Below, piece after piece: positions 35,217 to 43,759 of a stretch of DNA of 64,000 nt (positions are counted from its first letter, which is position 1; the number at the start of each line of letters is the position of its first letter). The position numbers and the translations under genes were made by a program. This DNA comes from Halalkalibacillus sediminis. GTDB lineage: Bacteria > Bacillota > Bacilli > Bacillales > Alkalibacillaceae. The notes below the pieces were generated by a model. The model ran no database searches, had not been told where the DNA came from, and saw only the letters and a program-made list of their open reading frames with translations. The stretch lies in assembly GCF_002844535.1 (NCBI RefSeq), contig NZ_PJNH01000001.1, positions 62,001-126,000 of the forward strand, read 5' to 3'.

Positions 35217-36429
35217 TGCCCTTTGGAAGGACCGACTGAGTAGTCATGTGAAAATGACCAGCAGATACTTACGATTGATGTTTAATGATCACTTAGCATT
35301 TGCGCTCATATTTTTTGCTGCGGGGTTCGCATATTTTTACCAGCAATGGTTGGAAACCGTACCTAATGACTTCCCGGTAGCGTGGTTGATGGCTCTAATT
35401 CTAGGGCTATTGTTGACGTATAGCCCCGTCCGTACATTTTTTAAAGAAGCTGATATGGTTTTCTTACTAAGTGTCGAAAATCGTTTATCGCCGTATATAA
35501 AAAAGAGTTTCATATACAGCTTTGTAATGCAAAGTTACTGGATCGCTATATTTCTATTTGGATTTACACCTTTATATTTAACAATTTACCAAGGTGTTTC
35601 TTCCTCTTATTTATTATGGTTGTTCGTTATTCTACTAATCGTGAAACTAGGGAATATGATCGCGATGTGGTTTATTCAAAAATCGCGAGACCCTCGACTA
35701 CATTATTTGGATTATGGCATTCGCTTCGTTATCAATCTTATGATTGTTTTCTTTTTGATCAATCAGGGCATCCTTTTTGCGATTATTGCAGCAGCACTAT
35801 TGGTGGGCGTTGGATTTTTAAACTATATGAATATCCATCAGAAGTTCAGTTTACCTTGGGACTTGTTGATTGAAAAAGAAGAAGCGCGTTTGCAGTTTTT
35901 TTACCGAATGGCGAACATGTCTACGGATGTTCCGAACTTGAAACGAAAGCCTAAGAAGCGTCATATGCTTGTTAGGTGGATTACGAAACTTTTTGATTAT
36001 AAAAAAGATAACACGTTCCTTTACTTATACAGCATCACTTTTATTCGTAGCCGTGATTATTTCGGTATGTATATCCGTCTCGTGGCATTAGCTATATTCT
36101 TTATCTTTTGGGTACCACTATTCGCAGGCAAAGTTATATTCGCGATGTTACTACTATTCGTCACTGGCTTCCAGTTCATACCGATTTATCAACACTACCG
36201 ATCGTTAGACTGGATACAGCTTTACCCGGTCAATATTGACGTTAGGAGAAAAGCAGTCCACATATTAATTATTTCACTAATGGTAATTATGGTATCTGTG
36301 CTGGTTGTCACATTCTTTATCGTGACTGGTTGGAGTGAAGCATTAATGTTTGCTGGGTTAGCAGTTGCCTTTACTGTGCTATTTGAAAGGTTCTACGTAA
36401 AAAACCGAATCGCTCGTTTAGAAGGGTAG
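35206..36429 (+). CDS. ecsB: ABC transporter permease EcsB
   Basis: A 407-residue membrane protein with about ten helices in two groups (about 38-215 and 280-400) separated by a basic cytoplasmic loop (LKRKPKKRHM). The length matches B. subtilis EcsB (about 408). The ATG at 35206 is preferred over one at 35197 since AAAGGA lies too near the latter. It forms the membrane part of the Ecs transporter with EcsA. An ecsC gene does not follow. Confidence 0.9.
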   Translation: MDTNALWKDRLSSHVKMTSRYLRLMFNDHLAFALIFFAAGFAYFYQQWLETVPNDFPVAWLMALILGLLLTYSPVRTFFKEADMVFLLSVENRLSPYIKKSFIYSFVMQSYWIAIFLFGFTPLYLTIYQGVSSSYLLWLFVILLIVKLGNMIAMWFIQKSRDPRLHYLDYGIRFVINLMIVFFLINQGILFAIIAAALLVGVGFLNYMNIHQKFSLPWDLLIEKEEARLQFFYRMANMSTDVPNLKRKPKKRHMLVRWITKLFDYKKDNTFLYLYSITFIRSRDYFGMYIRLVALAIFFIFWVPLFAGKVIFAMLLLFVTGFQFIPIYQHYRSLDWIQLYPVNIDVRRKAVHILIISLMVIMVSVLVVTFFIVTGWSEALMFAGLAVAFTVLFERFYVKNRIARLEG

Positions 36430-36438
36430 ATATTATTG

Positions 36439-36467
36439 AAAGCTGGCTGTTAAAGTCAGCTTTTTTT
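36439..36467 (+). terminator. Rho-independent terminator
   Basis: AAAGCTG-GCTGTTAAAGT-CAGCTTT followed by more T, just after ecsB. Confidence 0.85.
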
Positions 36468-36651
36468 GTGTTCTTTTGATTAAATTATCAAGGAATTTAT
36501 TGATCAAAGTCTCCTGATGTAAACTGCTTACTGCCACACTTTACCAACCAATCTTTTAGTACTGCAAAGCGTTTATTCGTTGTTGTTCACAAACCGACAT
36601 TATAGTGGTAGACTCTACAAGGTTCAACACAGAGAGAAAGGTACGATCACT

Positions 36652-37512
36652 ATGATGATGTCGAGAAGAAAGAGATCAAAAACTACTAAAATAGAACAAT
36701 TGATATATATAATCATTGGTTCTGCAATTGTTGCGTTTGCTTATAACGGATTTTTACTCCCGAACTACGTGGCTGCTGGGGGAGTCAGTGGTATAAGTAC
36801 AATTACAGAATCATTATTCGGATTAGAACCTGCTTATGTGATTTGGGGAATTAATCTCCCACTACTAGTTGCGGCCTATTACTTATTAGGCAAAGCTTCT
36901 GCTTTAAGATCGGTGGCTGGATCAATAATCCTTCCGTTCTTCGTATTCATCACTCGCAACCTAGAACCGATTACTTCTGATGCCCTTCTTGCTGCGCTAT
37001 TCGGAGGACTAGGAGTCGGAATAGGTTTAGGAATAGTTTTTCTAGGAGATGCTTCCACGGGTGGCACGGCACTTATTGCTCAAATGATCCATAAGTTTAC
37101 GAACTTCTCATTAGGGGCAGCAATTGCAATGATCGATGGATTGATTGTGCTAACAGCAATTATTGTATTTGATATTGAATTAGGATTATATGCTCTGATC
37201 GGACTTTACATGACGAGCAAGTCGATCGATCTGGTTCAAACTGGGTTCAATCGCACGAAAACGACTCTCATTGTTTCTAATCACTATCAAGAAGTACATG
37301 ATGCGATTTATAAAAGAATTGATCGTGGAGTTACAAAGCTTGCTGCACAAGGCGGTTTCACTGAAGCTGATAGGCCAGTTCTTATGTGTGTTGTATTTCA
37401 AACAGAAATGGGTGCACTGAAGCGGACAGTGAAAGAAATTGATCCTGAAGCTTTTGTGATTGTCATGAATTCATCTGAAGTCCTTGGTCAAGGATTTTAT
37501 GAAGCTGTATAA
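36652..37512 (+). CDS. YitT family membrane protein (DUF161 + DUF2179)
   Basis: A 286-residue protein with about five to six helices (about residues 17-190) containing NGFLLPNYVAAGGVSGIS and GDASTGGTALIAQM, hallmarks of the YitT family, then a cytoplasmic DUF2179 domain (about 200-286) with RGVTKLAAQGGFT and FVIVMNSSEVLGQGF. Function is unknown; Bacillus genomes hold several paralogs. The ATG at 36652 is used: AGAGAAAGG lies upstream and the 24 in-frame codons before it look non-coding (they include a possible promoter TATAGT). Confidence 0.85.
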   Translation: MMMSRRKRSKTTKIEQLIYIIIGSAIVAFAYNGFLLPNYVAAGGVSGISTITESLFGLEPAYVIWGINLPLLVAAYYLLGKASALRSVAGSIILPFFVFITRNLEPITSDALLAALFGGLGVGIGLGIVFLGDASTGGTALIAQMIHKFTNFSLGAAIAMIDGLIVLTAIIVFDIELGLYALIGLYMTSKSIDLVQTGFNRTKTTLIVSNHYQEVHDAIYKRIDRGVTKLAAQGGFTEADRPVLMCVVFQTEMGALKRTVKEIDPEAFVIVMNSSEVLGQGFYEAV

Positions 37513-37571
37513 TATGAGAAGGAATCTTCCTCTTGTTATCGAAATAGTTATTCAAGAGGGAGGGATGTGAA

Positions 37572-37895
37572 ATGATTACATCTACAACAAACCATTTAGA
37601 TGGTAAATTTGTTACTGACTATATTCAACTGGTTTCAGGTCAAACGATTATGGGTGCCAACGTTGTCAGGGATTTCATGGCAGGAATCACTGATATGGTC
37701 GGTGGAAGAAGCGGCACTTATGAAAACAAACTTAATGAAGGTAAAGAGATTGCCATTCGTGAGATGCAAGAGGAAGCTGCCAAGTTGGGGGCTGATGCAG
37801 TAATCGGAGTCGACCTTGATTTTGAGACTTTGCGCGATGGAATGATGATGATCGTTGCAACAGGTACAGCAGTTAAAATAAGTGAGCATGAGTAA
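37572..37895 (+). CDS. YbjQ/UPF0145 family protein
   Basis: A 107-residue protein with the UPF0145 pattern: MITSTTNHLDGK, VVSG-like strand, GANVVRDFMAGITDMVGGRSG, MQEEAAKLGADAVIGVDLDFE, and MMMIVATGTAVKI. The family forms small pentameric domains; annotations as heavy-metal binding are weakly founded. RBS GGGAGGG. A terminator follows, so it is a short unit or the end of the yitT-like transcript. Confidence 0.88.
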   Translation: MITSTTNHLDGKFVTDYIQLVSGQTIMGANVVRDFMAGITDMVGGRSGTYENKLNEGKEIAIREMQEEAAKLGADAVIGVDLDFETLRDGMMMIVATGTAVKISEHE

Positions 37896-37916
37896 AAGTG
37901 TGAATACGAAGTGAAA

Positions 37917-37956
37917 TGAAAAATCCGAACTATCTTTCGATAAATTCGGATTTTTT
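37917..37956 (+). terminator. Rho-independent terminator
   Basis: AAAAATCCGAA, a loop CTATCTTTCGATAAA, then TTCGGATTTTTT. Follows the YbjQ gene. Confidence 0.88.
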
Positions 37957-38013
37957 CTTTAATTACTAGTCATAATCGTTGAAATACTAGTCGCAAGTCC
38001 AACCTATCTAAAT

Positions 38014-38046
38014 AAAAAACTCCAAACTATTTAAAAGTTCGGAGTT
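38014..38046 (-). terminator. Rho-independent terminator (minus strand) of yhaA
   Basis: Minus strand: AACTCCGAACT-TTTAAAT-AGTTTGGAGTT followed by TTTT. Just downstream of the amidohydrolase gene. Confidence 0.85.
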
Positions 38047-38068
38047 ATGAAAGATGTTCTGATCAGCA

Positions 38069-39244
38069 TTAATTGTTCTCTTGATATTTTCGGTAGCCAT
38101 GTAGCAAAGCTTTTGCCGCAGTAGGAAGTGCGCGCTCATCGATATCGAATTTTGGGTGATGGTGAGGGTAATAGTGCCCTTCCTTTTGAGCTCCAGTAAA
38201 GAAGAAGGCACCAGGGCGTTCCTCTAAATAGTAAGCAAAATCTTCTCCACCCATTACCGGAGGCACTTCTTCGATTCCAGCTGTTCCATCAATTTCATTA
38301 CCTTGATCTAGGTAGTAAGAGACTTCTTTTTCGTGATTATTGACTGTCGGGTACCCTTTAACGTAATCCAACTCGTAATCAGCATCGTAACTGGTCGTTA
38401 TGCCTTTCAATATGCGATCCATCTCTTCAATGATGCTTTCTTGTGTTTCTTTATTCAGGATACGGACCGTGCCAACAAGTTTTGCTGTATCAGGAATAAC
38501 GTTAAACGCATTTCCAGCTTCTACGCGTCCAATTGTCAACACTGCTGATTCAAGTGGATCGATTCTACGGCTAACGATTTGCTGAAGTTCAACAATTGCC
38601 TGACCGGCCATTACCACGGGATCCTTGGTTTGGTGTGGCATTGCTCCGTGTCCGCCTTTACCCTGAATCGTGATTTCAAATCTATCGGCTCCAGCCATGA
38701 AAGGGCCACGAGAGGATTGAATCACATTTAATGGAGCATTCGACCATAAGTGTGTTCCAAAGACAGCATCTACTCCGTCTAGAACACCTTCGTCAATCAT
38801 CGGCTTGGCACCACCCGGGGCATATTCTTCTGCAGGTTGATGAATCAGTACCATGGTACCTGGTAAGTTTTCTTTCGAGGACCAAACAGCCTCTGCAAGA
38901 CCAAGAAGGGTCGACGTATGACCATCGTGACCACAAGCGTGCATGACTCCATCTACTTTGGATTTATACGGTACATCATTTTCTTCTTGGATTGGTAATG
39001 CATCGAAATCAGCACGCAAAGCTACTGTTTTACCTTCTTTTCCACCTTCAATTCGAGCAACAATACCATATCCTCCAATATCTTTTTCATAAGGAATGCC
39101 TAATTCATCATAACGTTTTGTAATATATTCTGAGGTCTCTTTTTCATGAAAAGATAACTCAGGGTGTTGATGTAAGTATCTTCTATCCTCGACCATGCGA
39201 TCATATTGCTGATCGATGGACTGATTTACCTGATCCCAGTTCAT
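38069..39244 (-). CDS. yhaA: M20D family amidohydrolase YhaA
   Basis: A 391-residue M20D metallopeptidase (N-acyl-amino-acid/hippurate hydrolase type). Metal motifs: DGVMHACGHDGHTS (about residues 97-110), IHQPAEE with the catalytic Glu pair, FGTHLWS, and near the C-terminus MGGEDFAYY; a dimerisation domain lies between. It would cleave N-acyl amino acids in the cytosol. The ATG at 39244 follows AAAGGGAG; the longer in-frame extension upstream is AT-rich and unlike the family. B. subtilis yhaA occupies the same neighbourhood after ecs. Confidence 0.88.
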   Translation of the reverse strand: MNWDQVNQSIDQQYDRMVEDRRYLHQHPELSFHEKETSEYITKRYDELGIPYEKDIGGYGIVARIEGGKEGKTVALRADFDALPIQEENDVPYKSKVDGVMHACGHDGHTSTLLGLAEAVWSSKENLPGTMVLIHQPAEEYAPGGAKPMIDEGVLDGVDAVFGTHLWSNAPLNVIQSSRGPFMAGADRFEITIQGKGGHGAMPHQTKDPVVMAGQAIVELQQIVSRRIDPLESAVLTIGRVEAGNAFNVIPDTAKLVGTVRILNKETQESIIEEMDRILKGITTSYDADYELDYVKGYPTVNNHEKEVSYYLDQGNEIDGTAGIEEVPPVMGGEDFAYYLEERPGAFFFTGAQKEGHYYPHHHPKFDIDERALPTAAKALLHGYRKYQENN

Positions 39245-39307
39245 CTCATTCTCCCTTTCTATGTAAAAGTTATGTTCTAGTATAACAAAAATTCTGTTTT
39301 TCAAAAG

Positions 39308-39338
39308 AAAAAGGGAGGTGGTTTTAAACCACACTCCC
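39308..39338 (-). terminator. Rho-independent terminator (minus strand)
   Basis: Minus strand: GGGAGTGTGGTTT/AAAACCACCTCCC followed by TTTTTC. Ends the ferritin-like gene and precedes yhaA. Confidence 0.88.
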
Positions 39339-39351
39339 GATTCATTTCTAA

Positions 39352-39783
39352 TTAAAATCTTGAATCATCCAACAGGCGTTGAATTTCTTCTTTGTGATGA
39401 GTTTCATCAGAAATTAAATCATCTAATTTTACTACAAGCTCTGTATAGCCAAGTTCTTCAGCTTGGACTTTGCGCTTTTCATAACGTTCAATCGTATCGA
39501 TCTCAGCCTGCATCGCTGTTTCAAGCATGTCTTTAACCTCAGTCTTAGGTTTAACTTCAGCAGGTTTCGTGGTCGGTGCTCCACCTAAAGTCTTGATCTT
39601 TTCTGATAAGTAAAGCGCGTGGCCTGACTCATCTTCAACTTCTCCTTGGAAAAATGGTTTAAGCACCTGACGATACAGCCCTGAGACTGTTGCAGCATAA
39701 TAAGTGTACATAATCATCGCACCATACTCGTGTGATAAATCTTCGTTTAAACCGTCAATTAATTCTTTTAATTTTTGATCCAT
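39352..39783 (-). CDS. Ferritin-like domain protein
   Basis: A 143-residue four-helix bundle candidate. Metal-ligand pattern: EYGAMIMYTYYA (helix 1, about residues 16-27), GEVEDESGHALYL (helix 2, E..E.xH), AEIDTIERYEKR (helix 3) and SDETHHKEE (helix 4, E..H). This is the bacterioferritin-like E/ExxH arrangement. It may store or oxidise iron or protect from peroxide; the partner is unknown. The ATG at 39783 lies 8 bases after AAAGGA, preferred over an ATG 11 codons upstream that includes the site. Confidence 0.8.
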   Translation of the reverse strand: MDQKLKELIDGLNEDLSHEYGAMIMYTYYAATVSGLYRQVLKPFFQGEVEDESGHALYLSEKIKTLGGAPTTKPAEVKPKTEVKDMLETAMQAEIDTIERYEKRKVQAEELGYTELVVKLDDLISDETHHKEEIQRLLDDSRF

Positions 39784-39973
39784 GTCAATCATCCTTTCTC
39801 GTAAATGTTCATCCATCCATTAATGTACCCTATAGATCATTAGATTAAACGAAAAGACATCTCGGTCTCTAGACTTAGTCAAAAACATGCCACAGTATGT
39901 TCAAATTAAATGGTAAAATAGATATGATAGTTATAATTCAATATAACTACAACAATTGCTGGCGGTGAACAGA

Positions 39974-40939
39974 ATGTTTTTGACAAAATTTATAAAGTTA
40001 CTTATAGCTTTTTTCTTAATATTGCTAGGTGTAACCTTCCTAATGACAAACCTCAACATTATTTCCTTGGAAATATCCAATGTCGTTTGGGATTCTTGGC
40101 CTGTTATTCTTATTCTACTCGGCTTAATCAGCATCCGAAATAATTTTCATCCTAACAAAGGAGGAAGTTGGTTTTTCGGATTCCTCATGATTATCTTCGG
40201 GGGATTATTGTGGGCAGGTAATTTTGGTTATATCGACTTCAGTTTTATTGATATTTGGAAGTTGTGGCCACTGTTATTGATTTACATCGGTGCGAATATA
40301 ATGTTTGGAAAAAAAGCGTTAACTGTAAAAATTGTGACTTCTGAAGATGAAGCGGGTAAAACAAGAAAGCAATGGGAATACCATGCTAACGAGCAAGCTG
40401 AAAGAAAGTTCTCAAAGGAAAAAGAGAAAAGAAATCACAGAAAAAATAATGATATTTTAGACGACATTGATGATCAAATCAACGATGCTATGAGTCAAGT
40501 GGATGATGCACTTAATCAAGTGAGTAACACATTTAAAAGTGATAAGAAAAAAGATTATAAAAGATATTCCAAAGTAGCAAGTAAACATTTTATTTTAGAT
40601 ATGAATTATTCAAAAGATGATTGGGAAGTTGAACCTCTTGATATATCTACGGGAATTTCAAATTTATATTTTGATTTCTCAAAGGCGTACATTCCAGACT
40701 ATGAAACGAATATAAATTTAAGGGGATATATCGCAGATGTTGTGATGAAGATCCCAGAACATATCCCTGTAAGAATCTCAGGAAAAGTGAACATCGGTGA
40801 AGTGACTATTTTTGATGAAAACTCTGGAGGCCTAGGGAATGCAATAAAATATGAATCACCAGATTACCAAACTGCAACTAGGAAATTAGATATTCATATG
40901 AATTATCGGATAGGCGAAGTGCAAGTGATTTCAGTATAG
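39974..40939 (+). CDS. liaF: LiaF, inhibitor of the LiaRS cell-envelope stress system
   Basis: A 321-residue membrane protein: about four hydrophobic segments (about residues 5-105, with PVILILLGLISI and WPLLLIYIGANIMFG), a charged coiled-coil linker (about 120-190) and a C-terminal all-beta cell-wall-active-antibiotic-response domain (about 200-320, DLDISTGISNLYFDFSKAYIP-like) typical of LiaF/YvqF. It holds the kinase LiaS inactive until lipid II-interfering antibiotics act. The ATG at 39974 is 6 bases after GGCGGTG. First of the tightly spaced liaFSR genes; no liaIH lies upstream. Confidence 0.9.
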   Translation: MFLTKFIKLLIAFFLILLGVTFLMTNLNIISLEISNVVWDSWPVILILLGLISIRNNFHPNKGGSWFFGFLMIIFGGLLWAGNFGYIDFSFIDIWKLWPLLLIYIGANIMFGKKALTVKIVTSEDEAGKTRKQWEYHANEQAERKFSKEKEKRNHRKNNDILDDIDDQINDAMSQVDDALNQVSNTFKSDKKKDYKRYSKVASKHFILDMNYSKDDWEVEPLDISTGISNLYFDFSKAYIPDYETNINLRGYIADVVMKIPEHIPVRISGKVNIGEVTIFDENSGGLGNAIKYESPDYQTATRKLDIHMNYRIGEVQVISV

Positions 40940-40950
40940 GAGAGTTGCCG

Positions 40951-41991
40951 ATGTTAAAGCATTTAAAGGGAATTCGTTTCCAATTCATGCGAATGGAATT
41001 ATACATTATATATTTTTCTTTATTAGTGATCTCATTGATCATGTTTTTCACATATTCAGTCCTGCAGCCTCAATGGTTAACTTTGCAATCCATTTTTCTT
41101 GGCTTAGGTCTTGTGGTCCTTATTATGACACCTGTAAGTTTATATGTGAGCTTTCGTAAGACGAAAGATTTGAAAGAAAGACTTCAAACGTTTTCTGTCT
41201 TTTTATCTACATTATCGCAAGGGAAATATTCTGCTCGGTTGCTTCATTATGAAAAAGAAGATGAGTTGGATACGATCGGATCTGAATTGAATGACTTGGC
41301 AAAAAAACTTCAGGATCAGGTGAAATCATTACAAAAGCTTGCGGATGAAAAATCAGAATACGCCCAACAAGCTCACCTTGCAGCAACAATTGAAGAACGT
41401 CAACGACTTGCTCGGGATTTACATGATGCAGTCAGCCAACAGCTTTTCGCGTTGAGTATGATGTCTCAAGCGACAGTTAAATTGATAGATCAGAAGCCTG
41501 AACAAGCCAAAGGACAAGTAAAAGAGATCGCAGACATGGCTTTGCAAGCTCAAAATGAAATGCGCGCCCTCTTATTGCATTTAAGGCCTGTTCATTTAAC
41601 AGGGGAAGGTCTTCAAGCAGGATTATTGAGCCTCATTGAAGAATTAAAAAAGAAATGTACTTTAAACTTTGAGACGGACTTCGACGCATCTGTCCAAGTT
41701 TCTCAGTCAAAAGAAGAACATTTATTTAGGATGATTCAAGAGGCGCTTTCCAACATTCTTAGGCACGCTAATGCCCATAAGGTCGTCATGAAGATGAAAG
41801 ACCACCAAGATAGTATCTACATACATATCAGTGACGACGGTGAAGGTTTTCATTCGGAAGAACAGTTGAAAAACAAAACTTCATATGGACTAAAAACGAT
41901 GAAGGAACGGTGCGAAGAAATTGGAGGTACATTCCGCCTGAAATCTAAAGAGGGGGAGGGTACTTATATTGATATTAGGATACCGAAGTAG
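40951..41991 (+). CDS. liaS: Sensor histidine kinase LiaS
   Basis: A 346-residue kinase of the HPK7/NarX type: two transmembrane helices (about residues 17-37 and 46-66) with almost no extracellular loop (intramembrane-sensing type), HAMP (about 67-125), coiled coil, and HisKA_3 motif ARDLHDAVSQQLFALS with phospho-His at about 158, then HATPase with NILRHANAH (N box) and DDGEGF (G1). It detects envelope stress through LiaF and phosphorylates LiaR. The ATG at 40951 lies 8 bases after AGGAG; TTG at 40945 is too near. Confidence 0.92.
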   Translation: MLKHLKGIRFQFMRMELYIIYFSLLVISLIMFFTYSVLQPQWLTLQSIFLGLGLVVLIMTPVSLYVSFRKTKDLKERLQTFSVFLSTLSQGKYSARLLHYEKEDELDTIGSELNDLAKKLQDQVKSLQKLADEKSEYAQQAHLAATIEERQRLARDLHDAVSQQLFALSMMSQATVKLIDQKPEQAKGQVKEIADMALQAQNEMRALLLHLRPVHLTGEGLQAGLLSLIEELKKKCTLNFETDFDASVQVSQSKEEHLFRMIQEALSNILRHANAHKVVMKMKDHQDSIYIHISDDGEGFHSEEQLKNKTSYGLKTMKERCEEIGGTFRLKSKEGEGTYIDIRIPK

Positions 41992-42002
41992 GGGGTAGGA
42001 TT

Positions 42003-42647
42003 ATGGGAACGATTCGCTTAGTGATTGTGGATGATCATGATGTAGTGCGAAAGGGTTTAAGAACTTATTTAATGACTGAAGATACGATTGATGTCGTAGG
42101 AGAAGCTTCGAGTGGAAACGAAGGCGTCGAAGTAGTTTTAGAACAAAATCCTGATGTCGTCTTAATGGACTTGATTATGGAGAACGGAACGGGAATTGAA
42201 GCAACGAAAAAAATTATTGAAAAGAATCCAGCTTGTAAAATAATCATTTTAACAAGTTTCTATGATGATGAAAAAGTATTCCCAGCCCTTGAAGCGGGGG
42301 CATTCAGCTATATGTTGAAAACTTCTTCCGCTGAAGAAATAGCTTCTGCAATCAAAAAAGCCGCTACAGGTGAAAATGTCATTGAACCGAAAGTGGCAGG
42401 AGCCATGATGAATCGTATCCGTACGCCCGAGCGTAAACTCCATGATGACTTGACTGAACGAGAACTGGAAGTACTCATGTGTGTTGGCAATGGACTGACA
42501 AATACCGAGATCAGCGAAAAGTTATATATTGGTATTAAGACAGTTAAAACGCACGTCAGTAATATTTTGAGCAAACTTGATGTCCAAGACCGTACTCAAG
42601 CTGCCGTTTATGCACATCGAAATGGTTTAATGAAAGAGAAACAATAA
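42003..42647 (+). CDS. liaR: Response regulator LiaR (NarL family)
   Basis: A 214-residue regulator: receiver domain (about residues 4-120) with acidic pocket DDHD (10-13), phospho-Asp at about 56 in VVLMDLIM, Thr in ILTSF and Lys in MLKTS; LuxR-type HTH (about 148-210) with LTERELEVLMCVGNGLTNTEI and KTVKTHVSNILSKL. It activates envelope-stress genes when phosphorylated by LiaS. Spacing to liaS is 11 bases; a terminator follows, so liaFSR is a complete unit. Confidence 0.93.
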   Translation: MGTIRLVIVDDHDVVRKGLRTYLMTEDTIDVVGEASSGNEGVEVVLEQNPDVVLMDLIMENGTGIEATKKIIEKNPACKIIILTSFYDDEKVFPALEAGAFSYMLKTSSAEEIASAIKKAATGENVIEPKVAGAMMNRIRTPERKLHDDLTERELEVLMCVGNGLTNTEISEKLYIGIKTVKTHVSNILSKLDVQDRTQAAVYAHRNGLMKEKQ

Positions 42648-42654
42648 TTTATGC

Positions 42655-42688
42655 AAATCCCTAGTTCAACGCCGAATTAGGGATTTTT
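42655..42688 (+). terminator. Rho-independent terminator of liaFSR
   Basis: AAATCCCTA-GTTCAACGCCGAAT-TAGGGATTTTT. Confidence 0.88.
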
Positions 42689-42706
42689 CTCATAGAGGAG
42701 GAGGCT

Positions 42707-43108
42707 ATGATGATAAAAAGGAAAGTGCTCACAAGCTTATTAGCAACTCCTTTATCACTGATGGTTATTTTTGTTGTAATGTTTGGGGAGTGGAAGGATC
42801 CACTTGAGTTGGTTGTTATGTCTCTCATGTTCTGCTTGTTTTTAGCTCCATACATTCTTTTCTATGCGATTCCAGCGACCTTGATTTCAGATTATATTAC
42901 ACGAAAGTTGAATGGACTGAGAAGAACTGGTGTAGCATTGTGTGTTCATTTGATATTTGGAATGAGCTTCGTATTAATCCTGAGTATATTTAATACTGTG
43001 AGGGAATCGGAAGTAGAAATCGTGTTCATCTCAGGAGTTGTAGTAGCTATTTTCTTCTGGGTGATCGATGAAATTGTTAGAAGAAAAAACGTCCTGATTG
43101 ATAAGTAA
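42707..43108 (+). CDS. UPF0715-like four-helix membrane protein
   Basis: A 133-residue membrane protein with about four helices (about residues 10-27, 36-62, 78-99 and 104-124) and basic loops (ITRKLNGLRR, EIVRRKN). The start pattern SLLATPLSLMVIFV and FYAIPATLISD resemble the Bacillus UPF0715 proteins (YwlA/YopD type), whose function is unknown. RBS AGGAGGAGG. Only 60 bases after liaR but past a terminator. Its 3' end overlaps the terminator of the convergent hmoB. A link to envelope stress is suggested only by position. Confidence 0.65.
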   Translation: MMIKRKVLTSLLATPLSLMVIFVVMFGEWKDPLELVVMSLMFCLFLAPYILFYAIPATLISDYITRKLNGLRRTGVALCVHLIFGMSFVLILSIFNTVRESEVEIVFISGVVVAIFFWVIDEIVRRKNVLIDK

Positions 43109-43117
43109 CCAGGACGT
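43083..43117 (-). terminator. Terminator of hmoB lying in the opposite gene's 3' end
   Basis: Minus strand: AACGTCCTG, loop GTTACTTATCAAT, CAGGACGTT followed by TTTTT. It sits across the stop codon of the UPF0715-like gene on the plus strand. Confidence 0.8.
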
Positions 43118-43130
43118 TCCATTAGATTTT

Positions 43131-43625
43131 TTATTTAACGACATTCAACTTCGTCAAATAAGATTCTCCCGCGATGAATGACGGTTTCTCTTTACTTTCT
43201 GGTCCAGATTTTTGGTGAGCCTTGTCGAAAGCCTTGGATTCTCTCCATTGTTTAAATGAAGCTTCATCTTTCCACTGGGTAAACACGATATAAGTATTGC
43301 TATTCTTAGGCCGTAGGATTCGAATGGCTTGGAATCCTTCAGTATCTTCGATTTTACCTGCGCGATTTTTGAATCGGTCTTCGAAAATCGGACGCCCTTC
43401 TTGGGTGACAGGAATGTTATTCAAAACGATGAACCCTTCCTGGGAAAGCGACCCTTCATGATCAATCACTTCGTATTCGTGTGCTTCTTTAAAAACTTCT
43501 TGAGATTCACCTTCGATGAAAGCGACTGCTTTATCTTCATCCTCTGATACTACGATAGAGTTATCTTTTTCTTTCAAAGACGTTAAGTAATCGGTGGTGC
43601 CATGTGTAATCCATAGTTTGTTCAT
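43131..43625 (-). CDS. hmoB: Heme-degrading monooxygenase HmoB
   Basis: A 164-residue protein ending in an antibiotic-biosynthesis-monooxygenase (ABM) domain: GFIVLNNIPVTQEGRPIFEDRF, FKNRAGKIEDTEGF, ILRPKNSNTYIVFTQWKDEASFKQW and SKAFDKAHQ (about residues 63-140); the N-terminal half is a second, diverged ferredoxin-like half. This is the HmoB (YhgC) architecture of B. subtilis, which opens heme and releases iron. Its location near pbpF-hemEHY is also conserved. It would act in the cytosol in iron recovery or heme turnover. Confidence 0.9.
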   Translation of the reverse strand: MNKLWITHGTTDYLTSLKEKDNSIVVSEDEDKAVAFIEGESQEVFKEAHEYEVIDHEGSLSQEGFIVLNNIPVTQEGRPIFEDRFKNRAGKIEDTEGFQAIRILRPKNSNTYIVFTQWKDEASFKQWRESKAFDKAHQKSGPESKEKPSFIAGESYLTKLNVVK

Positions 43626-43759
43626 TCGAATATCTCCTTTTCATCAATAAGTATGACTCAGTTTTTACATTACATTCATCTTTACCCTAATTACTCGTTA
43701 TGCTATCTTACAATCAATTAAAGTTCAAAATAATTTAATCATTTAAAGGGGCTAAATAT

